In this document: in pieces, positions 23,151-34,601 of the stretch
How positions within the stretch are numbered: position 1 is the stretch's first letter
How the letters are laid out: each line of letters opens with the position of its first letter
Origin: Notospermus geniculatus
Lineage: Eukaryota; Nemertea; Pilidiophora; Heteronemertea; Lineidae
Length of the DNA stretch: 64,000 bases
Direction of reading: 5' to 3'
Assembly (NCBI GenBank): GCA_002633025.1
Contig: NMRB01000895.1
Span: 192,803-256,802 of the forward strand
The notes under the pieces: model-generated
The model's input: only the letters and a program-made list of their open reading frames with translations
Databases searched by the model: none
What the model was told of the DNA's origin: nothing
Position numbers and translations under genes: made by a program

Positions 23151-23742
23151 GATGACATTGTTAGTAGTAGAAAAAAGAAAATATGTCATAATCATATGAC
23201 TGCATTCACAACCCAATTGTGTGCTCCTGGTGGGCAATGACATCACACGCAAGCGAAATTCTGATATATGAAATGTATTCCGGGCCTAAACAGTAAAACA
23301 TAACAGATTGCATCCTGTCTCTGTTCATAATTAAATAGAAGACATTTTTCTTCTAGTATATATTTCTATTGTTTTCGATGACATTTTGTGAAAATTGATG
23401 CCGTGAACCATTGTTTTTGCCTGCATAATAATTACTAATTCATTTGGGTGAATTAGAAAATAATTTGTGTTACATATGATAATTAGTTTATGGTATGACT
23501 GTACTTGTGGGTCTATTCCTGCTCATTAGGTGAGGTCTTTTAATGTTTTGTGCAATTCTGCACATATCGCGCTTTACTGATGATTTGTCTGTCTTCATTA
23601 ACCCCTTCAGATTAAGGTGACTTTAACACAGTGGCACCTGTAGTGCCTTGAAATCACCATGATAATGCCTGTGCGTTGACCTTGACTCAGATTGTCAAGG
23701 TCAGTGAAAGGTCACCCAGTAACACTCTCTCATATGAATATA
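23151..23742. other. AT-rich non-coding stretch with TAATT clusters
   Basis: 23320-23490 contains repeated ATTAA, TAATTA and TAATTCATT words, compatible with homeodomain binding. No direct evidence for an enhancer. No gene. Confidence 0.3.
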
Positions 23743-23985
23743 CAGTACGTTGCACAATGGACCTCCCTTACGCTCTGCGCACCATCCGCGTCATGTGAGT
23801 ACCGTCCTCGTATCTTGGACTTCGCGTGCCGTCATGGAAGGCGCGCAGTGAAGACGTAACATCATTTGCCTGTGATGCGCAGACGTCATGCAGACGCACC
23901 CATACCATATGAACTGAAGCGTACCTTCCACGTGATGTATGCGGAAGGTATGCGGATAAAGGGAGGTCAATTTTGCAACGTTCTG
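23743..23985. mobile_element. TA-flanked MITE (family Y)
   Basis: CAGTACGTTGCACAATGGAC at the left, the diverged inverse ending AACGTTCTG at the right, TA on each side. Confidence 0.85.
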
Positions 23986-24899
23986 TAACTTGTATTAATT
24001 AATAGTCAGTTTGTCAAAGTTCCAAAAATACAACTGAGCGCCTAAAAAATTGAGGTGCTCAAAAAACTGAGCGCCTGCATTTTTTATAAGACGAGCCCTA
24101 CATGTATTCATTGTATTCCCCCAAAATGTTTGATGAGTTGATGACTACAAAAAATACTGGCCAATCCACCCCTCTCAAGTTTAACGAACAACTTTCTAAT
24201 TATCAAACTCATTTGCGCACTCAGCTGGCCATATTCAAAATGCAGGTGACCTGTTCTATTCCCTTGGCAACACATTGGGACAGGTATCATGTGTACCACA
24301 TTATAAAACTTTACCCCACACGGGGCCCATGTCACCTTGCACACCCAACTGTAAAATATTTGAAAGATGAAAAGGTAAAATGATGGATTGTGGGATATGT
24401 TTATGAAGTCAAAATGGAACATTTGCATGAAATCCCGACATGTAATACTTACACTGAAAATATAGTCTCATTTTTGATAATTTTTTAACAGATATGTCTG
24501 CGTTCTGCCCAAGGCAGTAAATTATGACTGCTTTATCATGAGTTTGCGATCTGTGGCCATTTGAAATCATTCGAGTGAAACATTTTATGACTTTGCACCT
24601 CAGGTTGTTTTGAAAAAATTGTAGACGCCAGTCCGGTTTATAATAACCCATGATCTAATAAATAATATTTTATTGTGTGATTTCTGTCGATGTGTCCAAA
24701 AAGTAATAAGTCATGCATAGATGATTTAAGTATTATGTTGACTTAAGTGCACCAGATAATTCAGGAATTTTCAGATGTCATAATGTTTTAGATCTAGATC
24801 TGTCGTTTTGAGTTGAAGAAATGTGACTTTGATGATCGAATGTGAAGTTTAGACAGGCCTATCATCAGTCATCCAACATAGAGCACAAAAAATCCATAC
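23986..24899. other. Non-coding stretch
   Basis: Overlapping open frames on both strands at 24102-24428, none recognisable. A GAGCGCCT / TTGAGG repeat pair lies at 24035-24075. Nothing else. Confidence 0.35.
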
Positions 24900-25105
24900 A
24901 AAATGATAAAGTCGTCTCCGAATTTCGCGAATTTTTGACCCCGATCGGGGTCTTCCTCAGGCACTTTCTAGTAGAGATCAGTACAGTTAAGTGAAAGTCA
25001 AAAATCATCTTCACTTCTGGGATCTCTACTAAAAAGTGCCTGAGGAAGACCTCAGTTGGTGTCGAAAATTTGTGAAATTCGAAGACGACTTTACATTTAC
25101 TACCT
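24900..25105. mobile_element. Foldback element (AGTCGTCTCCGAATTTC family)
   Basis: AAAGTCGTCTCCGAATTTCG and GAGGAAGAC words on the left return inverted on the right, ending GAAATTCGAAGACGACTTTA. A fragment of the same family sits inside another element at 36525-36610. Confidence 0.8.
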
Positions 25106-25205
25106 ACCAGCAGTCAGGTGAGAATACCCCATACCCTATCTTTGATCCTTTTCAAGTCACTTTATTGAAGTTTCTCTCCGAGTTGGGGCCCCCTGATGAA
25201 TTATG

Positions 25206-25322
25206 CTAGGGCCTGTATTCTAGAAGCCTAACTCAAAGGTCCACTTTAAGCTTTTGTATTCTGCCCTGCAAACAATAGCTAAAGGTATACCTTAGAGATA
25301 AGGAAGCTTCTAGAATACGGCC
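25206..25322. mobile_element. Short foldback element
   Basis: GGGCCTGTATTCTAGAAGCC at the left; GCTTCTAGAATACGGCCC at the right. About 117 bp. Confidence 0.8.
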
Positions 25323-25354
25323 CTACTCTCCATTCCAGTTCCGATTGGCACGAG

Positions 25355-25725
25355 GTTTATCAACGATAGCTCCGCAACGGCTGGGCCGAATTTGATGAAA
25401 CATACGTTAATCGCCTTGTCTTTCTTGGCGGTACAGCCATCATCACTGTCATTTTCCCAAAAAACGTGACAGAAAAAAGTTCTTTCACAAATCGCAGTTC
25501 GTGTTTATGGTCGAAATGGCAGCCATTTTGAAATGACGCAATGCATCGCGCACGTGTAAACTGCACTGAACAGCATAGCGAAATGAAATTGGTTTCGAGA
25601 AAGGGATCCGTTATGCAGGCCTTACGCAAAAAATGAAGATAGCAGAAAGATACCGGCAAGAAAGACAAGTTATTGATGTACCGGTATGTTGAATTTGAGC
25701 CAGCCGTTGCGGAGATATCAGCTGA
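25355..25725. mobile_element. Inverted-repeat element with CTCCGCAACGGCTGG ends
   Basis: GATAGCTCCGCAACGGCTGG at the left; CCAGCCGTTGCGGAGATATC at the right. The long minus-strand frame over 25360-25818 runs through these repeats and is not a gene. Confidence 0.75.
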
Positions 25726-26179
25726 AAACCTCGCGCCACCATGGCCACTGGGATTTTGAATGAACTGTAGAAAAACTCTGCCCACTACACCCCATCCCCT
25801 GATTCCCTTGACTTGCAACAGAAGACATACATGTAGGACGTTGAAATTTATTCAACCATGACACAAACTAAATCTATTGTGAATGTTGTCATAATCCATA
25901 AAAAAATGAAAATTGAACTCAAGCTGTAAATTTTCAGTATGAATGCCATCGTATTTATGTCTGTCTCGGCGCATGAAGTTAATTTGAATAATATATAATA
26001 TTCAGTTTGTGGCACGTAGCTTCACTTGGTCTCCAGACTGTGACATAGGTCTTTTGATCGGATTATTACATTTATTGCACACACCTGTGGATATCGTACC
26101 TCGAAGCAAAGGTTAGTCTCCTATATTTGAAACCTCCCCCTCCCGGCCAATATATTTTGTATAATTGTATGGGGTATAA

Positions 26180-26511
26180 TTGTGGTCTAGTGGTTAGCGA
26201 GACGGACTCGTGATCAGAGGGTCCCGGGTTCGATTCCCAGTCCTAAGAAAAAGCATGCTCGCCTGTGACCTTGAGCAAGTCACTTTGCCTCACTTGCTTC
26301 ACCCCACCCAGGTGTAAAAGGGGTACCTGGCTGGTAGTGATGGTCTATGTGAATGTTAGTCCAAGAGTGCTAAAATCAGCTGCCAGGACTCTCATACTCG
26401 GCAAGTGGAGATATGATATTGGAGTGAACAGGCCTATAGCTGGGGTAATAATAATGTAAAGCACATTGAGCAGTTACTGGGAATGCGCTACATAAGAACT
26501 CCATTATTATC
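26180..26511 (+). mobile_element. tRNA-derived SINE, full-length type
   Basis: Box A TGGTCTAGTGGTTAGCGAGA, box B GGGTTCGATTCCC, then a body with GAGCAAGTCACTTTGCCTCA and a tail with TAAAGCACATTGAGCAG and GCGCTACATAAGAAC. The same order occurs at 50505-50855. The head derives from a tRNA but is part of a retroposon. Confidence 0.88.
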
Positions 26512-26840
26512 CCACCGAACGTAAGTTCGGTAGGGATATAGAGAAACCCCTGTGTGTCTGTCTGTCAGTCTGTCAATTGAGTCCGGCTGTCAGTCCGTCC
26601 GGGCCTATAACTTTGCAACGAAGGCCGATTTTGTGTCGGTATATTCAGGCAAGGTGTTTGAGCAGTCAAAGGTGTGTCGCACACCACAACCAGCGCGATG
26701 CAACCTTTGACCTTGACCCTGTGACCTTTGACACAAATATCACTTCCGGCTCACAAAATTTCAATGAAGGCAACTTTCGTTCGGTGGGATTTGCACACGC
26801 TTTGCGTTGCTCTTGTTATTATTATTATATATTATTATTA
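26512..26840 (+). repeat. Dispersed repeat with CGAACGTAAGTTCG start
   Basis: It starts with a small hairpin (ACCGAACGTAAGTTCGGT), followed by GTCTGTCTGTCAGTCTGTC and a region shared with 22980-23150, and ends in an ATT-rich tail. Confidence 0.55.
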
Positions 26841-29800
26841 TAATTGATCTCCTTAGTTTATTGCAAATGCTTCACAAACATGTTTTGATAATATTGCAGA
26901 GTGTAGACCAAACCCGAAACAAGCCGCAACATTTCCAAAACAGTTCAAAATGTTTTGTCGCAGAAATGTTTTTAAAATGTTGGTGTACTGAGTGCTTGGC
27001 AAAAATTCATAAGAGAGTTCCAACCTAATTTTGAAAGATGGGGTATTTTCTTGCTCACAGCGATGTTGACGAAAATACACCCAATTATGATCTACTGAGG
27101 AAATGTTATAGGTGGAAAAAGTGTAAATTTTTCTCAGCCTGCCATTGCTAAACACTCATCAACAATTGAGCAGGTTATGCCGGAAAAACTTCTCACACCA
27201 GAAATCTGAAACTTGCGCAGAATTAAAAACCTGATTCAATTACCTGGCTAAACAACCAGAATATTAAAATCATATGCTATGCCCCAGGTGCCCGCATGAT
27301 TGGCATGGTCGCACCAAATTTGCCCTTTGATGGACGAAAAACAATGCCGGTGCTATTTTCGCCTTGGGTAGTCATGCGATCATTTGGTAGATGAATACCT
27401 ATGCATAAATAATATAAAGTATCAGAATAATAAGTGACTGTGGTATGACTGTATCGTTTGTAGCGGAAATGGGAAGGAATCTCATGTCATGAACTCTTAA
27501 ATTCAGTGCAGTCTCTGCTTGTTGGTGACGTCAAAATGCAAAGAAACTCCTTGTAGTTCTGCAACCACTTTGCTATGGTTCGATCTTCTTCAAAGAACAT
27601 AACCTTTGGCACTTCACTTGACTCCCCTTGTTCAGTTCGTTGGAGATCAGAGAGAGATAATAGGGAGGTTCCGCAGCGTCTCCGAATTACGAAATATGAA
27701 TATGCTTCAACTATGACGTCATCACTTTGGCGTATGACGTTGCGTCTCTTTCGTGACGTCTTGCAAATTCATTGCGTCTTGACGAGGATGGCCGTAAATC
27801 TTTGTACGTAGTTTACGAATTACGAATCGCTAATTTTCATTTACGAAAAATATGTTTGGGGCTTTTCTGAACATATATATAGCTGAAAATCAGAATGCAC
27901 GAAAATTTCTTTGTTGACATTCTGGAGAAGTTTGTTTACATTTTTTCCTGAAAATTCGTCCCCTTTCAAATTCTATTTCTAAATCAAATTTTTTCGCTTT
28001 CGATTCGCTTTAATCCTGTCGATTTTGGTTCCACTCACTGCAAGTCTTCGCCATTTTTTTGAGTGGATGTTGAACGTGTACATCACACCATGGTCAGCTG
28101 AATGACTTCTGAGGGGTACTCATGACAGTGTGGTATTTTTCAACAATCTTTTACTAATACTGCATTTTAGTCGAGGTTGCCGGGCCTAACAGGGTTAGCC
28201 CTAGCCATATGTTGCTTCTCTGATGACCTCAGATACATATTTAGGGGAAATATCATACATGCCAATCAGCAGTCAGCTTGTACAGGTTTTCGATACCAAT
28301 AAACAAATGAGAGATACCTGGCCGATCCATAACGAAGGAAAATACAGGTATATCACATTTTCTGCCATATACATTAGCACAAACCTGTGAAGATTTTCTT
28401 GATGTTGGGTAGGCCCACCTGAACAAAAGTGAAGACATCCATTTCACTCTCACACCTTTCCGTCATATGCTTGCGTATTGCTGTATGGTCTATCAGGATC
28501 TTGAGACACACCAATTCCTACTGCCTGTTGACATGAAATTGTCCACGAGGCTTACACAAGCCTGTTTCTTAAAAAGCCTGTCTTAAATGAATAGGCCCTA
28601 ATTAATGGGATATTGTTTACCAAACACTTTATTTGATCAAAAGTATTACGTCTTCACACATTAATATCCAGGTTTTTAGCTCACCTTTGAGCTATAGTCA
28701 TCATGCAGTGTCCGTCATCGTTGGCATCCATTAGCAGGGCACGTTTTGTAACCGCCGGGCCAATTGACACCAAACTTGGTGCATGTATTTCGTCAGATGA
28801 CCAATGACACCAAGTTTCGGCCCAATATGATTCTTGGCATGGCCACTAGGTGGCTAAAACCAAAAACAATTGTCATCTTCTTCTGGTACTTTCACCCGCA
28901 GGTGAGCACATGGTCCATGGTCCATGGACCATTTCATATACAGCCTATTTCGCATACAACAGCAGTCTTACTGCATGTGCATGGATTATGCATGTGGCTG
29001 ATTGACCGATCAGAAGTTCTCGAACCACCTTTCATGTCTGTGACAGCTTAATCTTTGAGAATCGTCGAAGTATTTAAATGAACCATTCCACAGGAGAGAG
29101 AGAGATGGTGAATCTCTTAAAACCTGAGGGACCTCAGGTTTCTTCCTCAATATTTTCTGAAAAACTTGCCAATTTCATGACATTATTTGAAGAAGTGACA
29201 ATAAAACAGCCACTGACTGTTGCAGCTGATGGCTGACATTCACAGTGAGTTAATTTTTTTTTCTCTTACTAGTCATAGAGACATGACCAGGATGTTGGCA
29301 TCCCAGACTTTGTTCATTCTATATGATAGCTCAAAGCATATTCTGAAATGCAATAAGTTCAAATGTTGTTGGTATACGGAGCAGAATCGGGCACCCTGCG
29401 GAGTTTTGCCTGTTAGAGGTAAATTTGAGTTCATGCTGGCGTTTTCCAGAGTTGTCAAGGTGTACATGGAGCATATGCTCAAGATAGCTCATAATTCGCA
29501 GCCATCGGATCAGAAACTTTTCATTTTTTTCAAGTGGAACATTAAAGAATTAGTCGAAGTTGAGTCAACATAAACAAAAGTTGCCCAGCTCGGTTTTGTT
29601 GTTTTAATGTTGATAAACTGCACTTCCGATTAAATTTGGTAATTTCCCCTGAAGCAGAAATGTAAAAAATGATCTGGTTGCTTTTATGATAACTGTAAGT
29701 CAGTCATAACATGGCAGTCGCCCGGGGCTTTAAAACTTTTTCGTTTCACTCCTATATTACATTATTTACCACTTCATTTCCTTTGAAACAAAAACTTGTC

Positions 29801-29929
29801 TGGCATTTGAATTGTTCTCTTCTACATGAAAAATGACCAGGCTTGGTCTGGCAAAGATATTCACGTCATTATGGAAACAAGTAGGCATGTTTGAAAGGGG
29901 TGTATAAAAACAAGACCTAGGACACAGTA
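26841..29929. other. Non-coding stretch, little recognised
   Basis: 27700-27775 has several TGACGTC words. 28680-28900 is an old interspersed repeat (GACACCAAACTTGGTGCATG). 28906-28930 has the tandem CATGGTCCATGGTCCATGGA. The 117-codon frame at 29220-29573 resembles nothing known. No exon with splice support. Confidence 0.35.
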
Positions 29930-30228
29930 AAAAAGGCAGACGCCAAAAGGTAAAAAACAAAGACCCAGGTAAAAAAGGCAGACCTCACAAGGTAAAAAAC
30001 AAAGACCCAGGTAAAAAATGCAGACCTCACAAGGTAAAAAACAAAGACCCAGGTAAAAAACACAGACCTCACAAGGGAAAAAACAAAGACCAAGGTAAAA
30101 AACACAGACCTCACAACGTAAAAAAACAAAGACCCAGGTAAAAAACGCAGACCTCCACAAGGTAAAAAACAAAGACCCAAGTAAAAAACACAAACCTCAC
30201 AAGGTAAAAAACGCAGACCTTTCTGTTT
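29930..30228. repeat. Tandem repeat of about 43 bp (AAAGACCCAGGTAAAAAA)
   Basis: About seven imperfect units of GGTAAAAAACAAAGACCCAG plus a CAGACCTCACAA segment. Minus-strand frames of 110 and 161 codons here are repeat-encoded hydrophobic peptides in two different frames, which argues against coding. Confidence 0.93.
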
Positions 30229-32093
30229 TCTTAGCTGTTGATATAAAAACCGAAGTCGTCCTCCAGAAATATTGCAAATTTTCGACCCCTTCATGCTGGC
30301 ACTTTCAAGTAGACCTACCAGAAGTATTGCCAGGCTGGCACTGAGAGAGCGTTTGAATTTATCATTGAGGTGTGGTTCTTTTAGGAGTCCCTTTGGTTTC
30401 ATAATGGTAAAAAGGGTGCCAGTGTCTCCAGCGAATTATTTCTGAACAGAGCTGAAAATTGTGAATTACTGCAGATAAAATCCTGCTTTATTTGAAGAAG
30501 CAACTTGAAATCGCTGTTGATATTGCACACATCATTGGCAGACAGGTCCACCTTGTTCACTCAGTTGCTGATTGCTGTCAGATGCTGCATTGATAGGCAG
30601 ACGTCAAGCCTCGATTCCATTATCAGATAGTGAACAATATGGTTTTGCAGTGTAATCCTAACCTGTGTAAACATTTCCACCCCTATGAGCATGATATGTC
30701 TGAAGAAATGAACCACCTTCCTGTCATCTCCTGCTGAGCCATCGTTCATACAGCTACCCAGCCGACCAAAATGAAAATTCCGCACATCAACAGTAGAAAT
30801 TTTGTCTTTCATTCCGCCTGGGTGATGATAGACTGATAATATCAACCATGCTAGTTAACTTATAAGAAAGTAGAACCTTCCTACTGCCATGACTGCGGTC
30901 GGGCGGATGCCTGTATACGTAAGTGAGATACCATGTGATATTGTTATTTATGAGCTCTTCTGATCAAATAAGGTTGAATCGAATGGACAAACAGTTTTGC
31001 CCATACACCTTTGGCAGGACACTTTGGCGCGCATGCGCAATAGCCCTGAAATGTCGCGCTCCCGATCAACACGCAAAATGTACAGCAGTGGCGCTCCATA
31101 GGTTTTCTGCAGCAACTTTGCCTACAGCACATTCGATTCCTTTATTGAAAATGAATATCCTGGCTTAGTTTTGGGGGATTTTATGAAAAATTTCTAGTGT
31201 CACCTATGAGGCTCTAAATCTGACACCTTTGACCCTGTTCGATGAGGCACTGAGCTGAAAATCCGCGTTTTCGTCAACTTGGATGTGCGGGTGAAGAAAA
31301 TTATGTTAGATGGCATGTTTGCCTATAGCTCCGATAGATGATAGCATTGGCTGTGTATGTATAAGTTTTCATCAGGTTTTGAAGATTCTGGCCAGTGTCA
31401 CCATGCAGGGGCCCTGAAAATCAGGTATTTGGGCTTTGCTAAGCTGAAAATCGATTTTCAAGCCTCGCGACGTCATCCTTCTCGGGGGCGCGTCCAATGT
31501 GGTCAACGACGCAGCGTCGTTGGCAACCATGACGCGGCTCTCTCATTGATCAAATGACACACGTGATTACCGAGTATAGCGTCACATAGCGGCGCTGATA
31601 TTCCGTCCAAAGCTGGTAATGCCATTTGCTGCTAAGGACAGTCTTGTCAATAATGGAACTGTAGGGTCCCTTTAAGAGGCCATGTAGGATTACCGGTAGC
31701 GGAATCAGCAGATCTGGCAGATTCTATGTAAAATTGAATAAAATTCAATGATGAATGGAAACTAATTAAGTAATATAATTTTCCTGTGTCCCACAGATTA
31801 TAAAGGACCTTGAAAATACCTTTTACAGTCGGTAATCCAAATAGGGCAACAAAAATGGTCTGCAGGAGTAGTTCGGCCAGTTGCCATTCGCGACGCTGTG
31901 ATACACAGGAGTTTTATTTAACAAGGTTATTTTCATTTTCAGCATCCTCCCTGATTCGTCTGATGACCTTGATGAAAATCAGGGAAAGTAATCTCATGAA
32001 CCAACAAAAATTTTCAGAAAGATCATCACTCCAATGAATGTGTCCTCCCAATTGCAACAATTTTGCTCATTTATCCCGTCTTTATCTTTCCAG
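30229..32093. other. Non-coding sequence immediately before the Q-rich exon
   Basis: No repeat families recognised except a short hairpin at 31500-31530 (CGACGCAGCGTCG). 32060-32093 is the acceptor region: TTTATCCCGTCTTTATCTTTCCAG. The sequence may hold regulatory elements, but nothing specific is visible. Confidence 0.4.
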
Positions 32094-33035
32094 GCCAAGC
32101 AGTCGCTGAGATGTCGGCCCTAGCAGACGACAATGAGAATGACCACATACAACAAGTCAAAGAAAATTCACAAACAGAATTCACAGAAGGGGAGGAATTT
32201 CTTGAACCGGAACCCAAAAAGTTGAAATTGGATGACGGCAGTCCTGAGGAAGAAGGGGTTAACGGTGATGAGGGTCTACTTCCAGTGACCCAGGATCAGG
32301 ATGAGGCTGTAGAGGACTCCGATGTTGATGATGTTAATGGTGATGTTGATGGTAATGATGACTTTGATGATGACAATGATGACAATAAAGAGAATGAACA
32401 AGATGATTTAGAGGGAGATGATAATGATGATCTCGATGACGAGAAGTTGAGCGGCGATGACGAAGTCGTGGACGATGACGATGATGACAATATAGATGAT
32501 GATGAGGATGCGGAGAAGCCGCTCGATTTGAATATGAAATCGGGAAACTTCATGGAGAACATGGCAAAAACTGGTATCGATCCGCTTAACCCAATGTTGA
32601 CGCCGGCAATGGCGACGTTGCAGCAAATCTTTCCTTTCAATAATGTCACCCTTGAACCGTTAGAAACGACGAAACAGGCTGTCGCGCAGTTTGCTGAAAA
32701 TAATCTGGCACCATCAGAACTCGCCATGTTACAAAGTACACTATATTCTCTGCAGCAGCAGCAATTGTTGCAGTTGCAGCTGATTCAGCAGCTTCAGCAG
32801 CAGTTGATTAACGGCATGAATCAGCAGCAGCAACAACTGCAGCAGGCAGGGCCAGCATCGCATCCCGTACCACTCAGTACCACCCCGCCAACGACGACTA
32901 CCTCACCACCGATGTCAACACCACCTGGTGGCAGCAGTAAATCCCTCTTCGATCCAATCCCTTCCACTGACAAAAAGGCGGTCGCAGATTCAAGGTCAGC
33001 GAATGCAAGTCCAGATCTCCATGACAGTGATCAAG
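32094..33035 (+). CDS. Spalt/SALL-family exon: acidic and glutamine-rich region
   Basis: Internal coding exon of a Spalt-like (SALL) transcription factor, a nuclear zinc-finger regulator of development. It begins after a pyrimidine-rich tract ending in CAG (32091-32093) and ends before GTAAGG. It opens two bases into a codon and ends one base into the next, so both flanking introns are phase 1 and its 942 nt are a multiple of three. Counting from the first full codon (32096), the 313 complete codons show: a basic PKKLKL patch (residues 40-45, possible nuclear localisation signal), a strongly acidic Asp/Asn tract (about 70-141), PLDLNMK (142-148, resembling a CtBP-binding motif), a segment starting NVTLEPLETTKQAVAQF (from about 183) and a glutamine-rich helix (about 220-250) typical of the spalt dimerisation region, then a Pro/Thr/Ser-rich tail. 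No zinc finger lies in this exon. Family assignment rests on the Q-rich segment and on in-phase splicing to 49424. An alternative start at ATG 32112 is possible but the acceptor is strong. Confidence 0.86.
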
Positions 33036-33394
33036 GTAAGGGTCAAGGTCATTTGTAAAAATGGCTGCCATTATTCTATTGCTTTGTAGGTTGCTAAAAA
33101 ACTTAGTTTTTAGTTCCTTAGTTCCTTCCTATTTCGTCTTCAGCGATCTTGTATTTGAAAAAACTGTCCATTGATGTTACCTCCTCTGATAGGCTGGGGT
33201 CAACTTTCTCACTTATTTACTTGTTGTCTGTGCACAATCAGCAAAAAATGTGTGATGGAAAGATATCTTTGGTGCAATCAGATCATGGATTGGAACAATT
33301 CACGTTTTGTGTGAACAGCATTGATGCAGTAACACTCAAACGCTCGAAAGCATTGTTTGTTTCCGCACCGTGACCAACGCCACGAAAAAAACAA

Positions 33395-33640
33395 TGCTTT
33401 CAACCGTCTGCCGCGCGAAAATCGCGTGAATGGAAAGCGACTCTTAGTGTCGGACTCAAGCGTGAGAGGTCACGATTTGATTCCCGGCCGAATTGTCACT
33501 ACTCTCTACTGGTCTGAAACGATCAAGTGCAGAATGAGCTGCTCCTGTGTTCTCCAGGAAGGTTCTGGAGAGACTGGGGGTAATAATATAATGCGCTTTG
33601 AGACGGTACAACAGTAAAAAACATTTTATAAAAGCAGTTT
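33395..33640 (+). mobile_element. tRNA-derived SINE in unit 1
   Basis: GAGAGGTCACGATTTGATTC gives a box-B-like head. The tail has TAATAATATAATGCGCTTTG and a short A-rich end. Absent from unit 2. Confidence 0.6.
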
Positions 33641-34009
33641 CCCTATCTCTCCTTGCACCTCATTCCCTTCCACGCCAAAGCAACTTTCTATTTTCAATGG
33701 ACAACATCCATTGCTGATCGCGAAGGATAGTCTCACCAATGCCTCCTCCAGTCTTGTGCGAATCATAGTCACCTCAGGTCCTGCTCATCAATCAGGAGGC
33801 CCAGACTGTCATATCTCTAATCTGACTTCTGAAAATATGGCCGCAGAAATCTGACAAAGATCTCCCTAAATCATCTCCAAACCCTTTGTTTATATTCCGA
33901 ACAGATAGGGGGCTAAGGAGCTCATGATTAACCCTTTGAGCTATGAGAAACTACTAGAAATAAATTGGTAATTTGGATCTTCAAGGAGTTGCTCTACGTG
34001 GTATCCAGT

Positions 34010-34280
34010 GGCGGAGCCAGGATTCTGGTAAGGTGGGGGCACAGATAGGCCACAGGCCGACCGATGAAGGCGAGCGCCAAAAGTGCATCGAGCCACAGCG
34101 GGGGAGGGGTGTCTCCCCCAGAAAATTTTGAAATCTAGAAGGCCGTTGGCACAATTTCCCACCATCTAAGGGACAAATTACAAGGCAAGTCTGCGGCACT
34201 TTGAAAAAGGGCAGATTTTCTAACGTTGGTCACCAAAAAATAGGGGGGCTGATGGGCCGGGTTTGCCCCCCTGAGTGGAT
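34010..34280. mobile_element. hAT-like MITE (GGATCCGCC-ended family), unit 1
   Basis: From GTGGCGGAGCCAGGATTCTG to CCCCCCTGAGTGGATCCGCA, with G-rich and C-rich ends typical of a widespread metazoan non-autonomous hAT group. The unit-2 copy is at 35515-35790; related copies are at 37400-37632 and 45957-46195. Confidence 0.7.
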
Positions 34281-34287
34281 CCGCACC

Positions 34288-34444
34288 AGGGCCCGGTTGC
34301 ACGAAACTCATGACAGCGCTATCTTGGTGTTAGCGCTAACTTGATGTTAAATGACGTAAAAGAACAATGGATTTTTACGTCATCTAACACGAAGATAGCG
34401 CTAACACCAAGATAGCGCTGTCGTGAGTTTCGTGCAACCGGGCC
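34288..34444. mobile_element. Near-perfect 157-bp palindrome (family U)
   Basis: AGGGCCCGGTTGCACGAAAC on the left and its inverse on the right, with AGCGCTATCTTGGTGTTAGC arms and a small loop around AACAATGGATT. It is missing at the matching place in unit 2 (35783-35790). A second copy is at 62481-62638. Confidence 0.92.
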
Positions 34445-34601
34445 CTGGTATCCAAGGTTTTGATGGAAAGTATGTGCAAATTCTGCTGCCTTGAACAAAA
34501 TCCTCTGCAATCATAGGAGAGTGCTCCTTCAGAGCTTTCCAGTGAGTCAATTTGCCAGTTGATTTCCTCAGAATGTAGTTTCCTTCAAGATTATAAGTCA
34601 N

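Larger units (their letters stand above)
1..32093. other. Upstream intron or 5' flank of the spalt-like gene
   Basis: The exon at 32094 begins mid-codon after an acceptor, so at least one coding exon lies upstream. I searched for the family N-terminus (MSRRKQ start and C2HC finger) and did not see it here, so this stretch is probably intron, with the first exon beyond the left edge. It contains the duplicated segment at 34-22930 and many foldback elements, listed separately. Confidence 0.6.
32931..34600. repeat. Intronic duplication, unit 1 (includes the 3' end of the Q-rich exon)
   Basis: From GGTGGCAGCAGTAAATCC in the exon through the donor and 1.5 kb of intron, ending CAAGATTATAAGTCA before the N at 34601. 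Unit 2 (34602-36350) repeats it. Unit 1 alone has a SINE (33395-33640) and a palindrome (34288-34444). Confidence 0.9.

Noticed and set aside
25360-25818. 152-codon minus-strand frame
   Set aside because: It reads through an inverted-repeat element with matching ends and resembles no protein.
26180-26255. Functional tRNA gene (also 50505-50580, 42606-42682, 19510-19605)
   Set aside because: Boxes A and B are present but acceptor stems do not pair and SINE bodies follow. These are tRNA-derived SINE heads.
29220-29573. 117-codon plus-strand frame
   Set aside because: No recognisable domain, no splice context and low-complexity edges. Length is within chance for this much sequence.
29861-30402. 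Minus-strand frames of 110 and 161 codons
   Set aside because: They are encoded by the 43-bp tandem repeat in two different frames and give repetitive hydrophobic peptides.
31940-31990. Possible small exon after TTTTCATTTTCAG
   Set aside because: No GT donor follows at a sensible distance and the sequence has no SALL character.
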